From assembly GCF_029581275.1 (NCBI RefSeq), contig NZ_CP120742.1, positions 4,092,501-4,156,500 of the forward strand: a stretch of 64,000 nucleotides of DNA, written 5' to 3'. A program made the translations under genes and the position numbers. Position 1 is the first letter of the stretch. Each line of letters opens with the position of its first letter. Positions 33,464-42,552 of this stretch are shown one piece after another. The notes beneath the pieces are model-generated. The model did no database searches and was not told the DNA's origin. It worked only from the letters and a program-made list of their open reading frames with translations. The stretch comes from Micromonospora sp. WMMD1155 (lineage in GTDB: Bacteria; Actinomycetota; Actinomycetes; Mycobacteriales; Micromonosporaceae).

Positions 33464-33931
33464 ATGACCATGCCGACGCAGGGGCCCGGGCCGGGCTCCG
33501 GCTACCACCCCGACGCGGGTGCCCCGCACACCGCCGACGAGGTGAAGAGCAGTTCGTTGGGTGACCTGATGCGTCAGGTCACCACCGACCTGTCGACGCT
33601 GATGCGTCAGGAGGTCGAACTGGCCAAGGCGGAGATCCGCCAGGAGGGCAAGAAGGCCGGCAAGGCCGCCGGGCTCTTCGGCGGTGCCGGCTTCGGCGGC
33701 TACATGGTGGCGCTCTTCGTGTCCATCGCCGTGTGGCAGTTCCTGGACAACGTCATGGACTCCGGTCTGGCCGCGCTGATCGTGGCCGTGCTCTGGGCCG
33801 TGGTCGCCGCCGTCCTCTACTCCATGGCCAAGAAGAACGCCCAGCACGTACGCGGGCTCAAGCAGACCAACGACAGCGTGCAGCGGATCCCCGACGCGCT
33901 CAAGCCACACCCGGAGGGAGTCACCCGATGA
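33464..33931 (+). CDS. Phage holin superfamily III-like (DUF1469) membrane protein
   Basis: 155 residues. A cytoplasmic helical part (SSLGDLMRQVTTDLSTLMRQEVELAKAEIRQE, about 27-58) leads into a helical hairpin of two membrane segments (about 66-90 and 101-123). This is the DUF1469/Phage_holin_3_6 pattern; in actinobacteria such genes are chromosomal and sit next to DUF3618 genes, so a phage origin is not implied. Stop overlaps the next start (ATGA). Confidence 0.88.
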   Translation: MTMPTQGPGPGSGYHPDAGAPHTADEVKSSSLGDLMRQVTTDLSTLMRQEVELAKAEIRQEGKKAGKAAGLFGGAGFGGYMVALFVSIAVWQFLDNVMDSGLAALIVAVLWAVVAAVLYSMAKKNAQHVRGLKQTNDSVQRIPDALKPHPEGVTR

Positions 33932-34578
33932 GCACTGATCCCGATCAGATCCGCCGCGAGATCGAAGCCACCCGTAACAGCCTCAGCTCCGATGTGGACG
34001 CGTTGGCGTACAAGGTCAGCCCCAGCCGCATCGTCGACGACCGCAAGCAGCGGGCCCGCTCCGCTCTGCAGAATGTGAGGGACAAGGTGATGGGAACCGC
34101 GTCTGACCTCGGCCACGGCACCGGCCACGCCGCCCACTCGGTGGGTGACCGTGCCTCGTCGGCGGCCTCCAGCGTCGGCGACGCCGCGCAGTCGGCGGCG
34201 GCCACGGTCAGCGACGCCGCCCACAGCGCACCGCGGGTGATCCGGCAGAAGTCCCAGGGCAACCCCCTCGCCGCCGGCCTCATCGCGTTCGGGGTGGGCT
34301 GGCTGGCCTCGTCGCTGATCCCGGCCTCCCGCCGCGAGCAGCAGGCCGCGACCCAGCTCAAGGAGCGGGTCAGCGAGCACAGCGGCGCGGTGACGGAGAA
34401 GCTGGGCGCGGTGGCGAGCGAGCTGAAGGAAGAGCTGCGCGAGCCGGCCCAGCAGGCCGCCGAGTCGGTGAAGTCGACCGCCCAGGACGCCGTGCACGTC
34501 GTCAAGGACGACACGAGGTCCGCCGCGTACGACGTCAAGGACCAGGCCCAGCAGGCCCGGCACCAGGTCAGCCCCTGA
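33928..34578 (+). CDS. DUF3618 domain protein
   Basis: 216 residues. The N-terminal DUF3618 motif DPDQIRREIEATRNSLSSDVDALAYKVSPSR is intact. A long Ala/Ser-rich helical segment and one membrane helix (LAAGLIAFGVGWLASSLIP, about 111-129) follow, then a helical tail with VKSTAQDAVHVVKDD-type repeats like LEA proteins. Starts in an ATGA overlap. The last 11 bases overlap the 3' end of the opposite-strand glycosyltransferase gene. Confidence 0.88.
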   Translation: MSTDPDQIRREIEATRNSLSSDVDALAYKVSPSRIVDDRKQRARSALQNVRDKVMGTASDLGHGTGHAAHSVGDRASSAASSVGDAAQSAAATVSDAAHSAPRVIRQKSQGNPLAAGLIAFGVGWLASSLIPASRREQQAATQLKERVSEHSGAVTEKLGAVASELKEELREPAQQAAESVKSTAQDAVHVVKDDTRSAAYDVKDQAQQARHQVSP

Positions 34579-35671
34579 ACCGGCCGAACACCGTTGCGAC
34601 AGCTCGCTGCCACCCCGGTGACCGCGAGCTGTCGTGCGGTCCGGGCCGCCGCGCGGCCTGGTCGGGCCGCAGGGCACGGATCGGGTGGGCGGCCCGGCGG
34701 ATCCGGCCGTCGCCGTACCGGACCCCGCCGAGCAGGAACCGTTGGGCGACCGCCAGCCAGCCGCACACCCCGCGTTCCAGCAGCCAGACCGGTGCCGCCA
34801 GCGCCGTCGCGGCAGGGAAGACCGCCGCGCCGCCCGCTCGGCGGCGACCCATCTCGGCGAGGGCGACGGTACCGGCCGTCGCGCCGAGCACCAGCGCCGG
34901 TCGCCGGGCCGCCACCGCCGCGGCCAGCGCCGGCAGGACCGCGAGCGCGGTCAGCAGACGCGCCGGCTGGGCCAGATCGTCGTACGCCTGACGGACCCGT
35001 TGGCCGCGGAAGTGCGCGGCGTCCGGAGGCAGCCGGCGGACGTACAGCCAGGACGGCGCGGCCTCGGTGCGGTCGTACGCGCGCATGGTGCGGATCAGTT
35101 CCAGGTTCTCGAAGAGCACGTCGGGGTCGTACCCGCCGACGGCGAGGAAGGCGCTGCGACGCACGGCGAGGGTGCCCGGGTAGTCCGCGCCGAGGGCCCG
35201 GTTGAGCAGCGTCCGGCCGGTGTCCCACCAGGCGTGCCAGGGCAGCGGGTCGAAGTAGTTCTGCGGGCGGACCAGGTCGACCTCGTCGAGCAGGAGGTGC
35301 ACGGCGGTCAGCCCGGCCTGGTCGTACCGGACGTCGTCGTCGGCGATCACCACGTGTTCGTGCTCGGCGGCGCGGACGCCGGTGCGGACGCCGAGCACCT
35401 TCCCGTTGAGCCCGGAGCCGGTGGTGTCCGGTGGGAGGTGCCGGACCAGCCCCGCCCAGGCGTCGGCGTGCCGGGCGAAGAGGTCCGGTGCCGAGCCGTC
35501 GACCACGAGCACGTCGACCCTCCCGGCCAGCCAGCGCAGGTAGTCGGTCAACTCGGCCAGTCCGCTGTCGGAGTGCCAGCGCAGCGGCAGCACGTACGTC
35601 ATCGGCAGGCGGACCGGCGGAGCCGGCGCCCGTCGTACCTCTGCCCGCCCTGGCCGATCACGCACGAGCAT
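34568..35671 (-). CDS. Family 2-like glycosyltransferase, membrane associated
   Basis: 367 residues (or 344 if it starts at ATG 35602, MTYVLPLRW). GT-A fold features: LVVDGSA, the metal-binding motif IADDDVRYD (about 108-116), and FENLELIRTMRAYD. The C-terminal third has three hydrophobic segments. No donor or acceptor can be named. It starts 7 bases after the P450 stop and has no ribosome site of its own, so it is likely coupled. The pairing suggests a glycosylated or lipid-like product; this is inference. Confidence 0.75.
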   Translation of the reverse strand: MLVRDRPGRAEVRRAPAPPVRLPMTYVLPLRWHSDSGLAELTDYLRWLAGRVDVLVVDGSAPDLFARHADAWAGLVRHLPPDTTGSGLNGKVLGVRTGVRAAEHEHVVIADDDVRYDQAGLTAVHLLLDEVDLVRPQNYFDPLPWHAWWDTGRTLLNRALGADYPGTLAVRRSAFLAVGGYDPDVLFENLELIRTMRAYDRTEAAPSWLYVRRLPPDAAHFRGQRVRQAYDDLAQPARLLTALAVLPALAAAVAARRPALVLGATAGTVALAEMGRRRAGGAAVFPAATALAAPVWLLERGVCGWLAVAQRFLLGGVRYGDGRIRRAAHPIRALRPDQAARRPGPHDSSRSPGWQRAVATVFGRFRG

Positions 35672-35678
35672 CGTCCGA

Positions 35679-36926
35679 TCAGTCGGTGCCGCGGATGTTG
35701 GTGAGGGTCAGGCCGAGGGGCGGCAGCGCCGGCATCCGGTGCAGGTCCAGGGTCAGGTCCTGGATCGGCACGTCGTAGCGCATGGTGGTGGTGAGGTTGG
35801 CGACCGCCCGTTTCATCAGGTCGATGGTGATCCACTCACCGGCGCACCGGTGCCCGGCCCAGTGGTCACCGCCGCCCTGCGGGATCAGCTCGAACGGGTC
35901 CACCCGTCGCCCGGCGAACCGTTCCGGACGGAACAGCTCCGGTTCCGGCCACAGCTCCGGGTGGTGGTTGGTGCCGTAGAGGTCGAGCAGCACCCGACGA
36001 CCGGCCGGGAAGTGGTGACCCCGCCAGTCGAAGGAGCGCCGGACCCGGGCCGCCGCCATCGGGAAGAACGGGTAGTAACGGCGTACCTCCTGGACGAAGT
36101 GCTCGGTGGCCTCGTCGTCGTGGCGGACCCGGTCCTGCCAGCCCGGGTGGTCGTGCAGGGCGAGTGCGGCGAAGGCGATGTACTGGTCGACGGCGACCAC
36201 CGGGCGCAACACGTTCAGCAGCTCCACCGCCGCGATCCGGCGGGGGAGCAGGTCGCCCCGCCGGTCGCGGTGTTCGGCGATCACGGCCAGGGCGCTGCCG
36301 GTCGGCGCCGGAGCGAGACCGACCCGGGTCCGTTCGACCAGGTCGGCGAGGCGGCGTTCGGCGCGGCGCCGGGCGAGCCGTCCCCGCCAGTGCCGCGGAC
36401 CGGCCACCGCCGGGGCCTCGATCATGGCGTGCAGCTCGACGGCGCGCTCGTCGACCTGCGACGCGGGCAGTGGCACCCCGGCCCAGGTGTGCACGACCCG
36501 GGTGAGCAGCCGACCCAGTTCGTCGTAGAGCGACACCGGCCCGGCGGCCTCCCAGGCGGGGATCCGAGCACGCCACTCGTCGTCGAAGAGCTGACCGAGC
36601 CGCCCGATGGCGGTCGGCGTCATGATCGACATGAACATGGCCTTGCGGTCGGTGTGCGCCGCTGCGTCGAGCCCCTGCACACCACCCCGGCCGGTGAGGG
36701 TCCGCTGCACCCGCAACGGCATGGCGGTGGCGCGTCGGAAGCGTTCGGTGTCGTAGAACAACTCGGTCGCCGCTCGGCCGCGCAGGCAGATGGTCGGAGC
36801 GAGCAGGATCCGGGTCCGGAAGACGTCGCTGCCGTACCGATCGCAGCGTTCGCCGATGAACCGGTAGCCCGCGCGGAGCAGCGCGAGGGTGCTGTCCGGG
36901 CTGCGGTCGACCGGCATGCTCGCCAT
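35679..36926 (-). CDS. Cytochrome P450 of the CYP152 (fatty acid peroxygenase) type
   Basis: 415 residues. Heme ligand Cys361 in GHRCAGEWIT. Diagnostic CYP152 features: R241-P242 in NVLRPVVAVDQY, where ordinary P450s carry the acid-alcohol pair, and the blocks FVQEVRRYYPFFPM, LLDLYGTNHHPELW and IPQGGGDHWAGHRC. In the characterised members, P450-BSbeta, P450-SPalpha and OleT, the Arg binds the fatty acid carboxylate and H2O2 replaces a redox partner. Gln84 in GGVQGLD aligns with Gln85 of P450-BSbeta; OleT has His there. Hydroxylation is therefore more likely than decarboxylation. ATG 36926; upstream of and coupled to the glycosyltransferase. Confidence 0.88.
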   Translation of the reverse strand: MASMPVDRSPDSTLALLRAGYRFIGERCDRYGSDVFRTRILLAPTICLRGRAATELFYDTERFRRATAMPLRVQRTLTGRGGVQGLDAAAHTDRKAMFMSIMTPTAIGRLGQLFDDEWRARIPAWEAAGPVSLYDELGRLLTRVVHTWAGVPLPASQVDERAVELHAMIEAPAVAGPRHWRGRLARRRAERRLADLVERTRVGLAPAPTGSALAVIAEHRDRRGDLLPRRIAAVELLNVLRPVVAVDQYIAFAALALHDHPGWQDRVRHDDEATEHFVQEVRRYYPFFPMAAARVRRSFDWRGHHFPAGRRVLLDLYGTNHHPELWPEPELFRPERFAGRRVDPFELIPQGGGDHWAGHRCAGEWITIDLMKRAVANLTTTMRYDVPIQDLTLDLHRMPALPPLGLTLTNIRGTD

Positions 36927-37085
36927 CGGGTCTCCTCACGCGCGGGTGCGGCCGGTCGCCGCCGACCGGCTGCGTGTACCCCGGTCGCCGCCGCTGAATC
37001 CCCGTGTCGACGGCACGCCGGCTGGCCCCTCCCAGAGGCGGCGGAACCTGGTTGGCTGCTGGTGGAGCAACCACGGGGAGGGCGG

Positions 37086-37493
37086 ATGCGCGACAACACA
37101 TCACCGCACTGGCGGCAGCGGCGGGCGCTCGGGGCGCTGGGCGGCAACCGTGACGGGCGGTCACTGATCGGGCCGCCCCGGCGGCCCACCCGACCGCGCC
37201 GGTTCTTCACCGTGCACCTGGGCTTCACCGCGCCCGACGCCGCCGAGGCCCGCGAGCTGGCCGTGGCGTACGCGGAGGCACTGAGCCTGCTCCGCCCGGA
37301 GCTGGCGCTGGGCGCGGCGGCCCTGTCGCCGGCGGACGCCTGGCAGCGCGCCGAGCGGCTGTTCTGCGGTGCGGTCGGCCCGGACGGCGAGCGCTGCGTC
37401 GACGTCGCGGACCATCCTGGTTTCCACCACGCCCCGGGGCCGGGCGGCCTCGGCTGGGGCGACGGCGACGGTCCGGGTCGGGCCGATGGTTGA
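37086..37493 (+). CDS. Hypothetical protein
   Basis: 135 residues. Arg/Pro-rich N-terminus, then a compact module with FFTVHLGFTAPDAAEARELAVAYAEALSLLRPEL, alpha-beta in character, and CGAVGPDGERCVDVADHPGFHH containing two Cys and three His. ATG 37086 has GGGGAGGG upstream. It is divergent from the P450 gene. No family recognised; the Cys/His pattern might bind metal, but that is a guess. Confidence 0.6.
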   Translation: MRDNTSPHWRQRRALGALGGNRDGRSLIGPPRRPTRPRRFFTVHLGFTAPDAAEARELAVAYAEALSLLRPELALGAAALSPADAWQRAERLFCGAVGPDGERCVDVADHPGFHHAPGPGGLGWGDGDGPGRADG

Positions 37494-37589
37494 CCACCGG
37501 CCCGGGCCGGTCGCCGCGACGCCGGAGGGTCTCGTGCCGGCACCCCGACTGGGGGCACCGGCACGGCGACCGCACACCGGCCGACCCGA

Positions 37590-37808
37590 TCAGTCCAGGT
37601 CGAACTCGCCGTCCTGTGCGCCGGCCACGAACGCGTCCCACTCGGCTTGGGTGAAGACCAGCACCGGCCCCTCCGGCTCGGCCGAGTTGCGCATCCCGAT
37701 CAGGTCGTCGACGAAGGCGACTTCCACGGCGCTGTCGGAGGTGTCCCCCTCGGCCCGCTGCCAGACCGCCCGAGAGAGGTCGAAGTCGCCCTTGGGGTGC
37801 TGCGCCAT
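37590..37808 (-). CDS. DUF397 domain protein
   Basis: 72 residues. Core VWQRAEGDTSDSAVEVAFVDDLIGMRNSAEPEGPVLVFTQAEWDAFVAGAQDGEFD is the DUF397 signature (RDS/N..P..G..L.f...eW.aFl.g...GeFD). ATG 37808 has GGAGGA upstream. DUF397 proteins usually lie beside an Scr1-type helix-turn-helix regulator; none is present here, so this copy is an orphan. Confidence 0.9.
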   Translation of the reverse strand: MAQHPKGDFDLSRAVWQRAEGDTSDSAVEVAFVDDLIGMRNSAEPEGPVLVFTQAEWDAFVAGAQDGEFDLD

Positions 37809-37877
37809 GGTTCTTTCCTCCAGTGCCGAGGGTCGTGTGGTGACCGGGTGCCGATCCCCATCGGGCAGGATAAGCGG

Positions 37878-40394
37878 ATGCCGAGCCTGACCCGTGTAGA
37901 GGCGACCGCGCGTGGCGCGGCGATTACTGTCGAGTCCTATCAGGTGGACCTCGACCTGACCGGCGGCGGAGAGCTGTTCCGCTCCCGCGTCGAGATCCGG
38001 TTCCGGGCGACCCCCGGCACCGCGACCTTCGCCGAGGTCAAGCCCACCACCCTGCTGGGCGTACGCCTCAACGACAGTGACCTGGACCCCGGCCTGCTCG
38101 CCGACAACCGGCTGCCGCTCGACGACCTCGACGCGGAGAACACGCTCGTCGTCGAGGCGGAGATGGCGTATTCCAACGCGGGCGAGGGGATGCACCGCTT
38201 CGTCGACCCCGCCGACGGCGAGACCTACCTCTACGCGATGTCGTTTCTCGACAACGCGCAGCGCATCTTCGCCGCCTTCGACCAACCCGACCTCAAGGCC
38301 CCGTTCACCCTCTCGGTGACCGCGCCACCGGAGTGGACGGTCGCCGGCAACGCCGAGGTGGTCGCCAACCCTGCCCCCGGCCGGTGGGAGTTCGCCCCGA
38401 GCGCGCCCCTGGCGACGTATTTCTTCTCGCTCGTCGCCGGGCCGTGGCACGTCCGGCGGGCCGAGCACGACGGTGTTCCGCTTGGCCTCTACTGCCGCCG
38501 GTCGCAGGCCGAGCACCTGGACGCGGACGCCGACGAGATCTTCAGCGTCACCCGGCAGTGCCTGGACCGCTTCCACCAGCTCTTCACCGAGCGCTACCCG
38601 TTCGGCAAGTACGACCAGGCGTTCGTGCCCGAGTTCAACGCCGGGGCGATGGAGAACCCGGGCATCGTCACCTTCCGCGACGACTACATCTTCCGCTCGG
38701 CGGTCACCGACACGCAGCGCGAGCAGCGGGCCACTACCATCGCCCACGAGATGGCCCACATGTGGTTCGGTGACCTGGTCACCATGCGCTGGTGGGACGA
38801 CCTGTGGTTGAACGAGTCCTTCGCCGAGTACCTGGGCACCCGGGTCACCGCCGAGGCGACCCGTTTCGACCAGGCGTGGACCACCTTCGCGATGCGCCGC
38901 AAGGCCTGGGGCTACGCGGCCGACCAGCGCCCCTCCACCCACCCGGTCGCCCCGGAGGAGGTGGCCGACGCCGACGAGGGCCTGCTCAACTTCGACGGCA
39001 TCTCGTACGCCAAGGGGGCCAGTGTGCTGCGGCAACTCGTCGCGTGGCTCGGCGACGAGGCGTTCCTGGCCGGCCTGAACGCGCACTTCGCGGCGCACCG
39101 CTTCGGCAACGCCACCCTCGACGACTTGCTCACCAGTCTCTCCGCCAGCAGTGGTCGGGACCTATCCGGTTGGGCCGACCTGTGGCTGCGTCAGCCGCAG
39201 GTCAACACGTTGCGCGCCGAGGTCGGCGTCGACGCCGACGGCCGCTACACCGAGGTGGCAGTGGTGCAGAGCGCACCCGATTCGCACCCGGTGCTGCGTC
39301 CGCACCGGATCGGCGTGGGCCGCTACTCGGCGGACGGCACCGTCCAGCGTGACGAGGTGGCGATCGACCCGGCCGTCGACGGTGATCGGACCGTGCTGGG
39401 TCAGCTGGAGGGCTCTCCGGCGGCCCGGTTGCTGCTGCTCAACGACGGTGACCTCACCTTCGCCAAGGTGCGTCTCGACCCGGCGTCGGCGGAGGCCGTG
39501 CCGCTGGTGCTGCCCGATCTGAGCGATCCGCTGGCCCGGGCGGTGCTGTGGGGCGAGGCACTGGACGCGGCGACCGACGGGGAGCGGCCGGTCACCGGCC
39601 TGGTCGATCTGATCGTCGCCGCGCTGCCCACCGAAAGCGAGGTGATCATCGCGGAGGACGTGCTGACGCTCAGCCGGTCACTCGTCGACCGCTACCTCGA
39701 CCCGCTGACCCGGTCGGCGGCGCTGGCCCGGGTCGCCGAGGCGTGCCGGCGCCTGCTCGACGGCGCGCCGGCCGGGGAGTCGTTGCAGCTCGCCGCCGCG
39801 CGGGGCTGGATCGCCGCCACCACCGACGCCGACCTGCTCGTCGGCTGGCTCGCCGGCCGGGACGTGCCGGCCGGCCTGAAGGTCGACGCGGAGCTGCGCT
39901 GGGCGGTGCTGCGCCGACTGGTGGTGCTGGGTGCCGCCGGCGAGGCGGAGATCGCCATCGAGGCGGCCGCCGACGTCAGCTCCGCGGGCGCGGAACGGGC
40001 CGCCCGTTGCCGGGCCGCCCTGCCCGACCCGGGGGCGAAGCAGGCCGCGTGGGAGATCATCGTGCGGGACACCGACCTGTCCAACCGGCTGTTGGAAGCG
40101 ACAGCGGAGGGGTTCTGGCAACCCGAACAGGCCGAGCTGACCGCCGCGTACGTCGACAGGTACTTCGCGGAGATGCCGGCCGCCGCGCGTCGGCGTACCC
40201 CCTGGACGGCCGACCGGGTGGCGGCCCTGGCGTTTCCCCGCTACGCCGTGGCGCAGCCGACCCGGGAGGCGGCCGCGGCGTTGCTGGCCCGCGACGACCT
40301 GACCCCCGGCCTGCGCCGGGTGGTGACCGATGCCGACGACGACCTGCGCCGCGCGCTCGTCGCCCGAACGGCGGTGGCCGCCGCCGCGGCCTGA
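37878..40394 (+). CDS. pepN: Aminopeptidase N (M1 family)
   Basis: Zinc metallopeptidase removing N-terminal residues; cytoplasmic. 838 residues, usual for actinobacterial PepN. The substrate-binding GAMEN lies at about 256-260 and the zinc motif HEMAH at 290-294, with the third ligand Glu in WLNESFAEY about 18 residues on. The C-terminal half is the ERAP1-like helical domain. ATG 37878 is preceded by CAGGAT with 6 bases between, again a leaderless-like start. Divergent from the DUF397 gene. Confidence 0.96.
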   Translation: MPSLTRVEATARGAAITVESYQVDLDLTGGGELFRSRVEIRFRATPGTATFAEVKPTTLLGVRLNDSDLDPGLLADNRLPLDDLDAENTLVVEAEMAYSNAGEGMHRFVDPADGETYLYAMSFLDNAQRIFAAFDQPDLKAPFTLSVTAPPEWTVAGNAEVVANPAPGRWEFAPSAPLATYFFSLVAGPWHVRRAEHDGVPLGLYCRRSQAEHLDADADEIFSVTRQCLDRFHQLFTERYPFGKYDQAFVPEFNAGAMENPGIVTFRDDYIFRSAVTDTQREQRATTIAHEMAHMWFGDLVTMRWWDDLWLNESFAEYLGTRVTAEATRFDQAWTTFAMRRKAWGYAADQRPSTHPVAPEEVADADEGLLNFDGISYAKGASVLRQLVAWLGDEAFLAGLNAHFAAHRFGNATLDDLLTSLSASSGRDLSGWADLWLRQPQVNTLRAEVGVDADGRYTEVAVVQSAPDSHPVLRPHRIGVGRYSADGTVQRDEVAIDPAVDGDRTVLGQLEGSPAARLLLLNDGDLTFAKVRLDPASAEAVPLVLPDLSDPLARAVLWGEALDAATDGERPVTGLVDLIVAALPTESEVIIAEDVLTLSRSLVDRYLDPLTRSAALARVAEACRRLLDGAPAGESLQLAAARGWIAATTDADLLVGWLAGRDVPAGLKVDAELRWAVLRRLVVLGAAGEAEIAIEAAADVSSAGAERAARCRAALPDPGAKQAAWEIIVRDTDLSNRLLEATAEGFWQPEQAELTAAYVDRYFAEMPAAARRRTPWTADRVAALAFPRYAVAQPTREAAAALLARDDLTPGLRRVVTDADDDLRRALVARTAVAAAAA

Positions 40395-40739
40395 GCGCCG
40401 TCGGGCGTGGGGTGGCCGACGAGCCACCCCACGCCCACCGCTCAGCGCAGCGCGGGCTCCGCCGTGACCGGGGCGTCCCAGTCGATGACGTAGCGCTGCT
40501 CGTCGGCGCCCGGCGGTCCTTCGCACGGCGGTCAGGGATGATCGACTCGCTGTCCATGGAAGCGCGGTGTCCGGGCCGTTCCAACCCCCCGGTTTGCAGG
40601 AAAGTGAGTCGATCACCGCGCAGTGTGCGAATCGATCACGCGCGCCGTCCAGGGACCGTCGGCCGCGGCCCGACGGGCTGGCGGGCGTCCGTTGCCGGGC
40701 CGCAACAACCCGCTGACGGGCCCGGCCTACGATCACGGG
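40395..40739. other. Intergenic region between pepN and nadD
   Basis: 345 bases without a gene. Just after pepN, GGGGTGGCC..GCCACCCC-type hairpin (about 40408-40435) could terminate transcription. A palindromic element occupies 40541-40615. TACGAT at 40728-40733 lies 6 bases before the nadD start and is the likely -10 box. Confidence 0.6.
40541..40615 (+). repeat. Palindromic intergenic element
   Basis: 75 bases bounded by TGATCGACTC (40541-40550) and GAGTCGATCA (40606-40615), perfect 10-bp inverted ends. The core CCCCCCGGTTTGCAGG resembles the GATACCGCGGTTTGCGGG core of the copy at 50257. Same family and length class as the elements at 3655, 50257, 55057 and 55241. Confidence 0.7.
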
Positions 40740-41336
40740 GTGGAGGAAGATATCCGGCGGATCGGGATCATGGGTGGCACCTTCGACCCGATCCACCACG
40801 GGCACCTCGTCGCGGCCAGTGAGGTGGCGGACCGGTTCGGCCTGGACGAGGTGGTCTTCGTCCCGACCGGGCAGCCGTGGCAGAAGGCCGACGAACCGGT
40901 GAGCCCCGCCGAGGACCGGTACCTGATGACCGTCATCGCCACCGCCTCCAACCCCCGCTTCCAGGTCAGCCGGGTCGACATCGACCGCAGCGGGCCGACC
41001 TACACGGTCGACACCCTGCGTGACCTCCAGGCCGAGTACGGCCCCAAGGTGCAGCTGTTCTTCATCACCGGCGCGGACGCCCTGCAACGCATCCTGTCCT
41101 GGAAGGACCTGGACGAGATCTTCGAGTTGGCCCACTTCGTCGGCGTGACCCGGCCCGGCTTCGCGCTCACCGACAAGCACCTCCCGGCCGACACCGTCAG
41201 CCTGATCCAGGTGCCCGCGATGTCCATTTCGTCGACCGACTGTCGTGCCCGGGTCGCCCGGGGTGAACCGGTCTGGTATCTGGTGCCCGACGGTGTGGTG
41301 CAGTACATCGCCAAGCGGAGCCTCTATCAGCGCTGA
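40740..41336 (+). CDS. nadD: Nicotinate-nucleotide adenylyltransferase
   Basis: Makes deamido-NAD from nicotinate mononucleotide and ATP. 198 residues. Nucleotidyltransferase motif [12 protein letters not shown] at 12-23, and the second ATP-binding motif ISSTDCR near 166-172, with one variation from ISSTxIR. GTG 40740 is chosen because TACGAT ends 6 bases upstream; there is no ribosome site. Followed by rsfS, the common nadD-rsfS order. Confidence 0.95.
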   Translation: MEEDIRRIGIMGGTFDPIHHGHLVAASEVADRFGLDEVVFVPTGQPWQKADEPVSPAEDRYLMTVIATASNPRFQVSRVDIDRSGPTYTVDTLRDLQAEYGPKVQLFFITGADALQRILSWKDLDEIFELAHFVGVTRPGFALTDKHLPADTVSLIQVPAMSISSTDCRARVARGEPVWYLVPDGVVQYIAKRSLYQR

Positions 41337-41446
41337 CCCCGTCCGATATGCCCCTGTTTCCGCCTTCAACGGGGCGGAACTGCCGGGTCGGGGCGTCGCC
41401 GGGTGTGAGACGCTTGGAGGATCGCACGCTTGATCGAAGGAGAACG

Positions 41447-41854
41447 GTGACAGTTTCCGAACGCGCTCACGAGCTGGCTATCGCGGCCGCCCAGGCCGCC
41501 GCCGACAAGAAGGCGCAGGACATCACGATCATCGACGTCGGCGACCAGCTCGCCATCACCGACGCGTTCGTGCTGGCCGCCGCCCCCAACGAGCGTCAGG
41601 TGCTGGCCATCGTCGACGCCATCGAGGAGAGCCTGCTGGAGCTTCCCGAGAAGGCGAAGCCGGTGCGGCGTGAGGGCGAGCGTGGTGGTCGCTGGGTGCT
41701 TCTCGACTACGTCGACATCGTGGTGCACGTCCAGCACACCGAGGAGCGCGAGTTCTACGCCCTCGACCGGCTCTGGAAGGACTGCCCCACCATCCCGTTC
41801 GTCGACCGTGACCTGGTCGAGGCAGACGCCAGCGGGTCTGCCGCCGCCGAATGA
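41447..41854 (+). CDS. rsfS: Ribosomal silencing factor RsfS
   Basis: Binds L14 on the 50S subunit and blocks subunit joining when nutrients are scarce. 135 residues. Core DITIIDVGDQLAITDAFVLAAAPNERQVLAIVDAIEE and GGRWVLLDYVDIVVHVQHTEEREFYALDRLWKD are the family signatures. GTG 41447 has GAAGGAGA upstream. The stop overlaps the next gene by ATGA. Confidence 0.95.
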   Translation: MTVSERAHELAIAAAQAAADKKAQDITIIDVGDQLAITDAFVLAAAPNERQVLAIVDAIEESLLELPEKAKPVRREGERGGRWVLLDYVDIVVHVQHTEEREFYALDRLWKDCPTIPFVDRDLVEADASGSAAAE

Positions 41855-42480
41855 CCAAGCTGATCGTCTGGCGGCACGGCAACACCGACTGGAACGCCGC
41901 CAACCGGGTCCAGGGGCAGACCGACGTACCCCTCAACGAGCTGGGTCGCGACCAGGCCCGCGCCGCCGCGCCGCTGCTCGCGGCGCTGCGGCCCGACGCC
42001 ATCGTGTCCAGTGACCTGAGCCGCGCCGCGGAGACCGCCGCCGCGCTCACCGCGCTCACCGGCCTCCCGGCGCGCTCCGACGCCCGGCTGCGCGAGCGGC
42101 ACTTCGGCCAGTGGCAGGGCCTGCACCTCACCGAGGTCGCCGAACGCTTCCCCGAGGAGTACGCCCGCTGGCAGGTCGGCGATCCCGCTCCCGGGGCCGA
42201 CGTGGAACCGTTGCACGACCTCGGCGAGCGGGTCGCCGCCGCGCTGCTGGAAGCCGCCCACGCGGCACCGGGCGGCACCGTGGTGCTCGCCACCCACGGC
42301 GGCGCCTCCCGGCAGGGCGTCGGTCACCTGCTCGGCTGGGACGCGGCCGTGCTGCGCGGCGTGGGTTCGCTGGCCAACTGCCACTGGACGGAACTGCGCC
42401 ACGACGACGTCCGGGGTTGGCAGTTGCGGGCGCACAACGTCGGCCTGATCACCGCTCCGGTCGCCGTCGACGCCGTCTGA
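41851..42480 (+). CDS. Histidine phosphatase family protein, GpgP-like
   Basis: 209 residues. The catalytic phosphohistidine motif is WRHGNTDWN (7-15), with the second His in ATHGGASRQ (about 149) and the acid in LRERHFGQW. Position directly after rsfS matches the mycobacterial gene for glucosyl-3-phosphoglycerate phosphatase (GpgP, Rv2419c), so that role is possible. The assignment rests on synteny; a generic phosphatase is the safer call. Confidence 0.85.
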   Translation: MTKLIVWRHGNTDWNAANRVQGQTDVPLNELGRDQARAAAPLLAALRPDAIVSSDLSRAAETAAALTALTGLPARSDARLRERHFGQWQGLHLTEVAERFPEEYARWQVGDPAPGADVEPLHDLGERVAAALLEAAHAAPGGTVVLATHGGASRQGVGHLLGWDAAVLRGVGSLANCHWTELRHDDVRGWQLRAHNVGLITAPVAVDAV

Positions 42481-42552
42481 CGCCGATCCCCGCCCCGGCC
42501 GGGCGTCATCGCGCTTCGTCGTTCGGCGTCCCGATCGGCTAGCGTGCCGGGC

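Noticed and set aside
33464..33931. Prophage remnant suggested by the holin-type gene
   Set aside because: No other phage gene is near. DUF1469 proteins are ordinary chromosomal genes beside DUF3618 in actinobacteria.
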